Source of the DNA: Phoronis australis
Taxonomy: Eukaryota > Phoronida > Phoronidae
DNA length: 64,000 nucleotides
Reading direction: 5' to 3'
NCBI GenBank assembly: GCA_002633005.1
Contig: NMRA01000069.1
Span: 696,233 to 760,232, forward strand
The notes beneath the pieces are model-generated. The model saw only the letters and a list, made by a program, of their open reading frames with translations. It was not told the origin of the DNA and did no database searches. A program made the position numbers and the translations under genes. Shown one piece after another: positions 39,001-47,200 of the stretch. Every line of letters starts with the position of its first letter. The stretch's first letter is position 1.

Positions 39001-39935
39001 CATTTTTAAGGCTCCCACATAGCCTTTAACCAAGGACTATTTGTTTTTATGACCACTGTAAAGCAGTATATAGGCCTACTCAAACAAGCCACACCTTTGG
39101 TGGCTTTTCCCAGTCTCACAAAAAATGAAGAAACCTGTGGGCTGGCATCTGAGGGCAAAACACAGTTCTAAGACAAAGTGGTGGAGGAAGAAATCATATA
39201 TTGTGGTTCAGCTCAGTTCTATGGTTTAGAACAGATTAACATTAATGTAGTCTAGAACTTATACATGGAAAGCATGAGGAAAGTTGGGAAAGTGATCCAC
39301 TTACTATTTCTTTACTATTAGTTCTAAAGACATTTCAGAAGGGGTGTGCAACTTCTCATATATGACACATGGCATGAACACTGTATGAAAATCGAATATT
39401 GTTTCCCATATAGTCAAGGACAATATTGATTTGCCTTCTTGAAAAACATCGTTGAACCCGTCCTTAAGCAATCCAAATGTTGCAATTCAAACCACTTGTT
39501 GCGTGTGACTGTGATGAGGACAAAAAAGAAGAAAGCTCGAATTTGTTGCATCAGAACACTGTTGCGAGCATTGCATGGTGCCATTAAAACAGTTAACAAT
39601 TCTTGTAAGTTCAGAATTACTGACAAGGACAGCATCTGCACGTATAGAATGTTTCTCGGTGTTTCTTCTGTTGTTTTGCATCTCATAGCCAATGAATCAG
39701 TAGGCCTACTAAGGACCGTTTGTTTGCAAACAAACGTTTGAATAAGTAAGACGGCGAATGAATGAAACATTGGGAAAACAAGAAAGAAATTGATTGAGAT
39801 TTCGACAGCGCTTACATGGATAAATTCTGGTTGTTTTCTTAAAGTTCCTAATTCATTTGTCCCTAGTGAATGTCGTTTTGGAAAATTTTAATATCGTAAA
39901 CCAAACTCACGCAAACTTACCTCAACCGACGCCAT
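24060..39935 (-). CDS. HBP1: HMG box-containing transcription factor 1 (HBP1) with N-terminal zinc fingers, complete
   Basis: Thirteen exons join in phase on the minus strand, ATG 39935-39933 to TGA 24062-24060, 560 residues (vertebrate HBP1 is about 514). Order: short MASVE exon; C2H2 finger at residues 37-59 (C-x4-C-x12-H-x3-H) and a C2HC finger at 68-90 (C-x2-C-x12-H-x5-C); acidic segment; the conserved LTELAIIATGPQSPL motif at 177-191; HSYARPP at about 221-227; AXH domain about 273-430 (SWPTAVWQCF, ALDHPFFVKDKGWSSFHP, DICLPPSHPDA, SFDFTPEDSSAV); HMG box about 479-546 (RAKRPMNAFMLFAKKHRVEY, PGKDNRAISVLLGDRW). In vertebrates HBP1 is a nuclear DNA-binding repressor/activator limiting proliferation and Wnt targets, with AXH mediating repression contacts. 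The zinc fingers are an extra module relative to the vertebrate protein as I recall it. Confidence 0.95.
25036..25180 (-). CDS. HBP1: HBP1 exon 12, second half of HMG box
   Basis: Acceptor ctattttccag and donor gtaagt. It encodes AISVLLGDRWKRMRSEERKA, SLEAKSLAEKQKRMHPDCW and the basic tail KRKRSASG, matching vertebrate HBP1 almost residue for residue. Confidence 0.96.
26136..26320 (-). CDS. HBP1: HBP1 exon 11, first half of HMG box
   Basis: Acceptor ataattgcag and donor gtggcg. A Ser/Pro/Lys linker leads into PIRAKRPMNAFMLFAKKHRV and YTQQYPGKDN, helix 1 of the HMG box. The split codon is completed by the next exon. Confidence 0.96.
26590..26647 (-). CDS. HBP1: HBP1 exon 10
   Basis: A 58-bp exon between ttttttgcag and gtaata. 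It encodes FDFTPEDSSAVFALSNMAK, close to YDFTPMDSSAVYVLSSMAR of vertebrates. Confidence 0.94.
26926..28422 (-). repeat. CTAG-box element copy 4 (complete ends, reversed)
   Basis: The inverse of copy 3: CAAGAGCAACGCAGAG at the left end, ATGCGCCCACA at 26949-26959, monomers reading GCCACTAGGNGGC on the plus strand, and the palindrome at 28391-28420. It shares the unique segment (133-codon shadow ORF) nearly identically with copies 1 and 3, so it is recent. It lies in an HBP1 intron. Confidence 0.92.
28853..28991 (-). CDS. HBP1: HBP1 exon 9, AXH domain
   Basis: Acceptor gtttatag and donor gtcggt. It encodes GWSSFHPRQTVEHYGIPCSE and VSDICLPPSHPDA, the most conserved AXH segment. Confidence 0.94.
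29370..30650 (-). repeat. CTAG-box element copy 5 (old, diverged)
   Basis: Decayed monomers on the minus strand (GCCACTAAAAGGTGCC, GGCCACTAGGTGACATG, GTCACTAGGTGTCGC), ending near a degraded GATACAGCAGCAGACGC. Boundaries are approximate. It lies between HBP1 exons 8 and 9. Confidence 0.75.
30936..31099 (-). CDS. HBP1: HBP1 exon 8, AXH domain
   Basis: Acceptor ccttttccag and donor gtacag. It encodes YAPDGLKLINIEECRSPG and ISKCALDHPFFVKDKG, matching YGSDGLKLL and CKLDHPFYVKNKG. Confidence 0.94.
32145..32265 (-). CDS. HBP1: HBP1 exon 7, AXH domain
   Basis: Acceptor cactattacag and donor gtagtc. It encodes GTLLMFTTGAKTEWQLAEDL and a Gln/Glu-rich helix, the variable part of the AXH domain. Confidence 0.9.
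32790..32914 (-). CDS. HBP1: HBP1 exon 6, start of AXH domain
   Basis: Acceptor ccatttttag, phase 2 in, phase 1 out, donor gtatgg. It ends WSHSWPTAVWQCFIQG, corresponding to CNSWPSTVWHCFLKG at the start of the vertebrate AXH domain. Confidence 0.93.
33548..33637 (-). CDS. HBP1: HBP1 exon 5
   Basis: Acceptor accatttccag and donor gtaaat. 30 residues with AIHSYARPPRTPSPS, aligned to LHSYARPP of vertebrate HBP1. The acceptor and the first bases of this exon are one unit of the minisatellite lying just upstream (33613-33785). Confidence 0.9.
33613..33785 (-). repeat. About 41-bp minisatellite overlapping the HBP1 exon 5 acceptor
   Basis: Four units containing CCATTTCCARGTC...GACCATGGTATTTATGTCACTC on the minus strand. 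The last unit provides the acceptor and first bases of HBP1 exon 5. One upstream unit keeps a CCAG/GTC acceptor copy at 33719-33721. Confidence 0.8.
34152..34410 (-). CDS. HBP1: HBP1 exon 4, conserved LTELA motif
   Basis: Acceptor tttttgttttag and donor gtgagt. It contains NNPLTELAIIATGPQSPLLQ, matching the vertebrate HBP1 motif DWLTELANIATSPQSPL, between Ser/Pro/Thr-rich stretches with several SP/TP sites. Confidence 0.93.
34441..34455 (+). promoter_or_regulatory. Isolated CTCF-like site in an HBP1 intron
   Basis: CCACTAGGTGGCATG on the plus strand, outside the repeat copies, 30 bp upstream of HBP1 exon 4. Confidence 0.35.
34994..35479. mobile_element. 486-bp foldback element with 11-bp target duplication
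   Basis: About 60-bp inverted termini (CCCAAGCCTCAAGATGGC ... TTGAGGCTTGG), each of which is itself an inverted repeat. GCCCAAAATGT flanks both sides (34983-34993, 35480-35490). Long TIR and a 9-11 bp duplication point to Mutator-like foldback elements. Confidence 0.75.
36086..36181. repeat. Perfect 48-bp tandem duplication
   Basis: Two apparently identical units starting TTCAGAGGACAGTGAAATTT, in an HBP1 intron. Confidence 0.9.
36200..37696 (-). other. HBP1 intron, no gene seen
   Basis: AT-rich sequence with a GAAT microsatellite (36985-37026, one unit interrupted). No exon-like ORF with splice sites. Confidence 0.6.
37697..37848 (-). CDS. HBP1: HBP1 exon 3, rest of zinc finger 2 and acidic segment
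   Basis: Acceptor tttttatttcag, phase 2. It continues the finger as SNGLKYHTEKTKC, with the canonical F-x5-L-x2-H spacing restored across the junction. VVDLPNLECDEGEE follows, similar to the DDLPEL region near the N terminus of vertebrate HBP1. Confidence 0.9.
38377..38591 (-). CDS. HBP1: HBP1 exon 2, zinc finger 1 and start of finger 2
   Basis: Acceptor tttgtatgtag and donor gtatgt. It encodes KCPEEGCGKVLTSLPGLRYH (first C2H2 finger, closed by HLKTH), the linker GVDRP, then YTCDRCGRTFK, half of the second finger. Confidence 0.92.
39921..39935 (-). CDS. HBP1: HBP1 exon 1 (start codon)
   Basis: Fifteen bases, MASVE, ending at donor gtaagt in phase 0. Exon 2 opens in phase 0 with no upstream ATG of its own better placed, which supports this start. 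Confidence 0.8.
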
Positions 39936-40030
39936 TCTAATCAAAGGCAAGCGCCGGCTTCACTGTGATTGGGTCATTTTCTCCATGTGATATAAATAAA
40001 TCGTTGATTGGGTGATCGAAATGAATATGC
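39936..40030 (-). promoter_or_regulatory. HBP1 proximal promoter
   Basis: Just upstream of the HBP1 ATG, a GC-rich patch (gcgccggc, Sp1/E2F-like) is followed by two CCAAT boxes on the minus strand (plus ATTGG at 39968-39972 and 40007-40011), 39 bp apart. A TATAAATA on the plus strand at about 39991 would suit divergent transcription but has no gene close by. Confidence 0.45.
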
Positions 40031-40690
40031 AAGTCCACGCTGTTCTTTCTTTTGTATTACCCTTGTTTTCTGCGAAATACATGTGCACCAAAGATTTTTA
40101 AGGCATAAAAATAATGTAATTTCACCCTTGTTTGCCTGAACTGTAAAATATTCTTACATATTTATATTCTACTTAGTAATAGGAGTCAATACCAAAACGA
40201 CGAAGTTCGTAATTAAGACATAAATGAGAGGGAGGGTGCGTGAACACTATTTGAATACAAACCGCGGGTAATCTTGTATTGATGAAGACGAAGTCGGACG
40301 GGATGGTGTGGCTTGAGTATCCTACTGTGAATACTTTAGTGAGTTAGCGGCCAACCTTGTCATTTTTACCGATTTTCGTTGTACCCTTTGCTAGCTTGAT
40401 GTTTGAGTTTGTGTCGAGTCAGAGAAGTCAAGTCTTGCCTGGTTTTGGGTCTTGTGACTGATGTGGCTCTTTGAGTTTGTTGTTTTGAGTCTGCCGAGGT
40501 CAAACTCGAGACGCAATGAAATCCAAATTAAAGAGCGTTGTGATGCTTAGGCGTTTGATTCTTCACTCAGCACTCCATTTACGTTCGCTTCCTTATGCTG
40601 TTTTTTGGTTTTCGATTTAAAAAAAAAAATGTCCTGTGCTAGTCGTTGAGAGTATTCATTACTCGGCAGCCATTCCATTCGGAACGGAAA

Positions 40691-41119
40691 GTAGGCCTGC
40701 TATGCGTGAACTTGGAATCTTGCTTAATCTCAAAAAAGATCGCGTATGCGTGAACTTTGAATACATGAGGAAACTTGACAAGTTCACTCAAATAATTACG
40801 TTCACGTGGATAAGAATTTGCACTGCACTAAACCAAATTACGTTAATAAAATAACGTAAAATTCAACTATTTTTTTCAGCTATTGGCGATCTTATTCACA
40901 AACAATAATTGTTTTAACCAATCACAAGTTTTTCCGATTCTTTGACACAAGTTATGGTAAAGGAGGAAATGAGTGATTATAAGACCAATAATTACAAAAA
41001 TTCTTTACACTGAACAAAAAATTTCCACCTGATTGCCCAAATATATGTTCAATTCCAAGTTCACGCATACGGGATCTTGAGATTAAGCAGGATTCCAAGT
41101 TCACGCACAGCAGGCCTAC
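40691..41119. mobile_element. 429-bp element with about 70-bp inverted termini
   Basis: GTAGGCCTGCTATGCGTGAA... and its inverse ...TTCACGCACAGCAGGCCTAC extend about 70 bp each way with a few mismatches. If the ends are GGCCTGC/GCAGGCC, the flanking TA on both sides would be a Tc1/mariner-type TA duplication. Confidence 0.75.
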
Positions 41120-43280
41120 CCACTCTTTCACAGTGCTACGAAAGGTTGCACTGTTGAATGTTGTTTAACATGGCTTGTCAATGAAGCCGACGTCATAAAC
41201 CTCTTTCAGTTTACTGTTACATAGTATGGTAACCACCTTTGACTTGAATAGCTGCAATTTATTAAGACAGTGATCGAAGTAAACAACATCAAGGGAGCTC
41301 AGTCCAGTGCTTGAAGTCGTGTGCAGGTGGTAGCAATGTGATCGGTATACTTTCGACCAAGACGTGCGTGTTGATGCCTACACACGGAATTCTGCGTGTC
41401 ATTCATCATGTGTCTAAAGGGCCACTTTTCAGTATAGGTGGCACTGTGTCAGACTGTCAGAGGGTAGCCTGGTACTGTGGGTTCCCAAACAAAACATTGC
41501 CATCTGGTGTCTGTGAGCTATACCAGAGGACTAGTTCGTCAAATGCCTGCCTGTCATGCAGCTGTAAATGTAAAAATTGATTAATTTAAACCGTGCAGCA
41601 TCGTGTTTTCTGCTGTAGTTATAGTCGAATAGAACTAGCAACCCCGGTAAAACTGGTAAGCGTGCTAACCATTCTCTCAGAGCACAGTTACCCATTAGCA
41701 AGTGGCTAACAGATGCTCATAGGATTCACCGGAAGCACGTCTACAACGCTACTCAGTATTCTCAATTTTAATGAAATGAATGGCGAAAAATCTCAAAAAG
41801 TCTGCATGGTTATCTTTGTAAATACGAGGTGAAACTATAGAGTTTTTTTTTCCAATGACATTTCATCATGCGGAAAGTTCCAAGAAATCACTGTATGCCA
41901 TTCCTGAGTAGAATTTTCGTAAGTCTAAATGGTTTGTAACTGGTGTTGTGAGATTGAAATGGTGTTAAAAGTAAAATACCTGGTTTCGCAATGTCACGCT
42001 TTGGAGTGTTCCAGACAACTTAAAGAGTCACGTTTTGTTAAAACTGCGTTTACACTCCTAGTTGGACATTGGAAGGACTATGGCTGAACACGGGTTGGGA
42101 ATGTGCTGAGTCCATTCTCAAACAATAGATAGGGCTTCTGTCCCATACCAAAAGACCATGTTTGCCGCAAGCTTGCAGCAAACATGTCGCAAGCTTGCGG
42201 CAAACAATTTTGTTTGCAGCAAACCAGCCGCAAAGTTTGCAGGAGTTTGCCGCTACCCGCAACTCAGCTGCACACATTGCCGCAACCTTGCTGCAAACAC
42301 TGAAGTTTGCAGGAATGTTGCGGCAAACTTGGTGACTGAAAAAGTGTTTGCAGGAAAGTTGCAGGAAACTTTATTGTTGAAAAGTGTTTGCGGGAAAGTT
42401 GCAGGAAATTTTATTGGTGAAAAAGTGTTTGCGGGAAAGTTGCAGGAAACTTTATAGGTGAAAAGTGTTCTCAGGAATAGGTGAAAAAGTGCTTGCATGA
42501 AATTTGCAGTAAACTTCAACATTAGCATTAATACTGTGACAATGTTAGAAATTGTGAAATTGTTTTTTATTTTCTAAATTTCAAAGAAACCTCAAATCCC
42601 AGAACCTAAGCAGGGCAGTTACTTATTTTAGATTACTTACCTAAATGTGACCTATTGTTGGGTAAGTTACATTGTTAAAAACAGCAAATGCTCAAAGATG
42701 ACCAAATGCGACCTAAAACACTAGAAAAGATAACTGCATCTGTATGTTCTTTGTTTTTTATTCAGTCACTATACTTAACAAGTTTTCATTTTCCTTTCAT
42801 ACTGCTGTCAAAGTCAGTACAGTAAAATATTAAATGCAATTGCTTTAAAACAACAAAGGCAGTGTTACCTGCATGTTGTGTAAACAAGCACAATAAATGT
42901 CAATACAAACCATACACAAATATATGATCCAGTTTTACCAAATGTGCAAGTATTAGCATTTAAAACAATTTGTACTTTTCCAACATTTGAAATTATCTCA
43001 TAATCAGGTGGTAGCTGCCAGTCTGTAGCTACAGTAAAATTTTGTCTATTTTGGACAAAAATAATTGCCAAAAATTACTCATTTTGATTTTTCAAGGACA
43101 TTTAGCATTGTTGTGAAGACTCACAATTTTTCAAAATATTGTCTGTCAGCAGCTATGGTACAGACTTGGATATGACTCGGGATTCTTGTGGTACTGCCAC
43201 ATTATTTATGAAAAAATAAGAAATTTAATTTCACTAGTGTCACATTGAAATGATTCATGGAAAAATGTCTTACTGCATAG
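41120..43280. other. Intergenic stretch between HBP1 and the coiled-coil gene
   Basis: No convincing exon. An open frame at 41311-41580 lacks recognisable domains. It contains the 42.1-42.5 kb minisatellite. A non-coding first exon of the coiled-coil gene may be here or nearer 40.3 kb. Confidence 0.4.
42160..42500 (+). repeat. Graded GCAAACTTGCAGC / 41-bp minisatellite
   Basis: It starts as short GCAAGCTTGCNGCAAAC units and passes into longer units GTGTTTGCGGGAAAGTTGCA + GGAAACTTTATTGGTGAAAAA, three to four copies, decaying to the right. Confidence 0.85.
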
Positions 43281-43321
43281 AATGTCTAAATGGGAGAAGT
43301 TGAATTTTATCTGCTTGGCCT

Positions 43322-44002
43322 ATCTTGCAGACCAGGTTGTGAAATTATGTCAAATGAAAGTTACTTTCATGCTGTCACAGAACGAGGGAGTTTTATGTCC
43401 CACAATTCGATTGCGAGAGCACCTGATCAATGACTTGCCTAACGAACCCTGCATTCTTGTTCATGTGGTTGAGATTTTCTGATTTGTGAGAGAAAGTTTT
43501 GTTACTTGAAGATGTCATCACTTTGATTACCAACTTCTCTGTCCTTCGTAATTTTGGTACCAAAGTGAGTTTTTCTTATAAATAACTGTTGATTCACAAC
43601 TAGGGGTCCATACAGGTTTTCAAAAATAGGCATCCAAATCAGGTTTCCCAACTTTCAAGGGCGCCCATAACCAATGATCCGCGACTACGTTTTTATGACC
43701 ACAAGTCAAATTGGTGTTATAGTGTCATATGTTATCGTGGAGACATGGATGTGCAATAAAGCTTGTATCTTACATTTCATCTTGAGTAACTTTTTTATTC
43801 TGTGCAGGCCAATAAGCTCCCATTCACAATTACTACCACAAACCATTTTCCTCACCCGGCCTGCCTCCTACCTATGAAAGTGTATACAAATGATGACATT
43901 TTTAGGAAGTATAGTATGCTTTTGGATCTGTTAAACAGCATCTCAGACGAAGGCCTGTTCACAGCTTTTCAAACAATATTTGGTTTAGATCTTACATGTT
44001 AA
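43322..44002 (+). other. Two exon-like open segments, unassigned
   Basis: 43322-43482 follows ggcctatcttgcag and reads QVVKLCQMKVTFMLSQNEG onward to a stop. 43809-44002 follows ttattctgtgcag and reads ANKLPFTITTTNHFPHPACL through a helical LLDLLNSISDEGLFTAFQ to a stop. Both look more protein-like than average, but each ends in a stop, so they cannot be joined as one gene. They may be alternative last exons or relics. Confidence 0.25.
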
Positions 44003-44168
44003 TCAAATATTTCTTGCGTTTTGTAGGGAGTGTAATGTATTATGTACTATGAATATACGTAAAGTGTTCTTGTTTAGACGTCAATGGTTTGTTCTTGGAA
44101 AATGTTTCTTAAATACGTCTTTAATTTCAGATTAAAAAGAAAATGTAAATTTGGCCTTCCTGTTCAAC

Positions 44169-44201
44169 ATGACTGAACCCGACGGCAGTTTAGGGGACAA
44201 T
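44169..44201 (+). CDS. Coiled-coil gene exon 1 (start codon)
   Basis: ATG in context caacATGa, MTEPDGSLGDN, donor gtaagt. The exon extends upstream as 5' UTR to 44131. Confidence 0.6.
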
Positions 44202-47200
44202 GTAAGTCTTTCTAGTGTCTTAGTCTCACTCAACATGATTTTGATTGACGCATAGTTTTGTATCAGTGGTGATGTTACACTAGTGAAATCCATTCTCATT
44301 TATATACATCCACATATTTATAGGTGAATGCAAAATTCCGTCATCCCCATCTGCATCTATCCTGTGTCCACTGGTTTATCACGGAAACCCCTTCATTGAT
44401 GAATGTGAAATTATTAGATGTCTTCCTATCATGGATGGGATGGGATGAACGAATTTTCAGATGTTTTCGAGTACCAGTGTGTCCCCTAGTGGCAATTCTT
44501 ATTTTTTTTACGTTTGCCTCTATATCATGGGACTTCCTTGGCAGATTTCCATGACATGTAGCAAATTGATATCCAATAAAAAACGACTATGCATCCTTGT
44601 TTTCTGATGGATTCGTTATTGATGTCGTTTGGTAATGAATTTACCTTTCTTCTTTACTAAATATTGCTAAAAAAAGACTTGGTCTCGAGACCCAAGTGGT
44701 TTTAGTTTGGTATAACGTAGAAAATCACATTCTACATAGTTTCTACTTTCAGAAACTGGTATATATTTTCACAGAGTTAAATTGTGCAGTCTTGTATATA
44801 ATTGGCTAAATCCACAAACGTGTCTATAAAGTCCTATATGTAACCTTAATGCCAGAAATGTTCACACAGCTCATTTTACGCTTGTAGTTTCACCAGCGTG
44901 ATACAGTAGTGTAATTTTTTAGCATAGTTTACGGGTGACCCTTTCCTCCCTGCCACCAACAATAAAACTGCATTGATTAATACCAGTGTTCATAAAGCTG
45001 TTCTAAGGGGGGTCGAAATAAATCAGCCATTTGACGTTATTTAAGCGTTTTTCGCTCATCTTTGCGTAATTGCGTAGCATGGTTTTCTTGAGCGTACACG
45101 TGGGCTGCGCTCCGTTCACTTTGTAGCTCTACTGGGGGCAGTAGTTCAGTGTATCTGACATTAGTGAACAAAACCTGAACACACGTGTGTGCAATGATGT
45201 TTCTGCCCCTCTGTAAGACCTGCAGTTGACTGTTGATGTGTCCAGGTGATGCTTGTGTAGTTTTATATGCTTACCAGACAGTAAATTTTCCTTGTGGACA
45301 AATGGCATGTGAACATGACCAGTACGTTGTCAAAATGAATGAGTTACGGTATTTGAATTACTACTTTGTATTTACGATCTGAATGTGTTCTTTAACGAAA
45401 TGTACGATAATGCATATTTCGTTTCTTGGGTGTATTTTCAGGCACAGCCTCTCTCAGCAAACGCAAGGGCCATTCAAGAATTAAAAGAAGGCTGTGAGAA
45501 ATTATATGACGACTTGTCTAAGGTAAGGTACAGAATCTGAAAGCTTATACTGTAAAGAAGTTCATTGGCCTATACTTAAAGGGGCACTTCACTGCTGTTT
45601 AGATGTCAATGTTAAGCTCTTAACTGAAGTGCTTTGGGATTTAGAAGCATTATCACATTCATCTGGTCTGAGTTTTTACTGAATTACTGGCAATGCAAGT
45701 CACAGGCGGTGCAGACATTTGCCGTTTTCGAAGTTGCAATTTTAGGGTGGCCGAGACCCTAAGGTAACTTTTAGGTCAGCTTTAGGTAACATTTAGGTAA
45801 TATTCACTAGGCCAACCCTTGCAAACTCAGAATCTTTTTTTTGAGTCACTGATGGGTTCGATGTTGTTGGTAATAGAAGTCGAGGACGGTTGTGAGACTA
45901 AGAGGCAGCACAAACATTTGTAGAAATGTAGTTTTAATTGTGACCTCCTCTTTGGTGTTAGCAGCCATTAAAAAGCCGCATTGTCGAACAATAGCAAGGG
46001 ATTAGCTTATTAGAGCAACTTGATACCACCAAGAATTCTATTCTGAGATCCTACCACAAACTCCTCAGTTACCAATTTTAAGAGTGATTGCTAGCGTAAC
46101 AGCCGAAAGTATTTCAAATTTGATTGATAAATTGTGCGACCAAGGCCTGGAAAATGTACGATCTCTAAGTTGAATGTAGGGACAGGTACTGACAGATAAC
46201 CAAAAACATTGGTCGTTGGAACACAGAGCTGTTTTTTCTCTGAAGACAAGATTGATGGTGTCTGCAAGAACTTCAAAAATTTTGAAAGCCTGATGGGCTC
46301 TCTTGTACTTTGAACTTTGCCGCCATTACAATAAATGTGTGGCGCCAATGTCGTGAAACGCAACCAGATTTGAACTGTGTAATTTCGAGGATTTCATCTG
46401 CAATGCTTCTGTCATTTGTCAGGTGCATTGTGGGACGTTTGTCTGCTTATAGACACTTGGTGACATTGCAGATAACTTGGGGACCACCTGATTCATAATT
46501 TTCATTTTAGGCGTCAAGATTTGATGTGATTGAAAGGCACATGCTATGAGAATCTCTTGCAAAAAAACTTCTTGATCTGTGTATTTATTACATGCATTTC
46601 TTATGCTCAGTTTCAACCTGCAATCATTCTGTCAGTTGCTTTGTTGTACTTATACCAAGAAGTATGTTGCAGTAGTCCTGTCCTTTTAGTTGTGGTGTGT
46701 TTAAAAGGCTGGTGTTATTTTTCCTACATCTTTGCACATTGACCAAGTTATCTGTGATGTCCCACAATGCATTTGGATAACAGCATCAACTCCACTGATT
46801 AAGTTTTACTTCAGATGAAATTCCCGGAATTAGGTGCTTAATCGGCGCTCAATTTGATGAGCTGCGAGATACCAATGCGACCACAAATTCTGTTTGGCGA
46901 CCTGGCTAAAATCCCAGGTTGCCACAAAGTTTCCTGGAAAAAAACTGCAGGGATTAAACAGACAGGAGTCTGGACCTCAAAGAACGAAAGGGCGATCTCA
47001 GCTTCGCCGATGGACATTTGCCGAGATCTCCCATTTTCCACTTCAGGTTACTCATATCAGCGAGTTTGGTGTCTGAGTTACTGTTTAGTGACTTTGGAAT
47101 TTTAAAATTTGGCGAGTTGACATTATGCTAAACGTCAAGCCCTGATAATGCTAGCTCTACACGAAGAAAATTTCTAGTAAGATTTTAAACATTTATGGTT

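Noticed and set aside
39414-39770. Overlapping 100- and 118-codon ORFs on both strands
   Set aside because: Within the first HBP1 intron, no splice support, no recognisable domains, and open on both strands.
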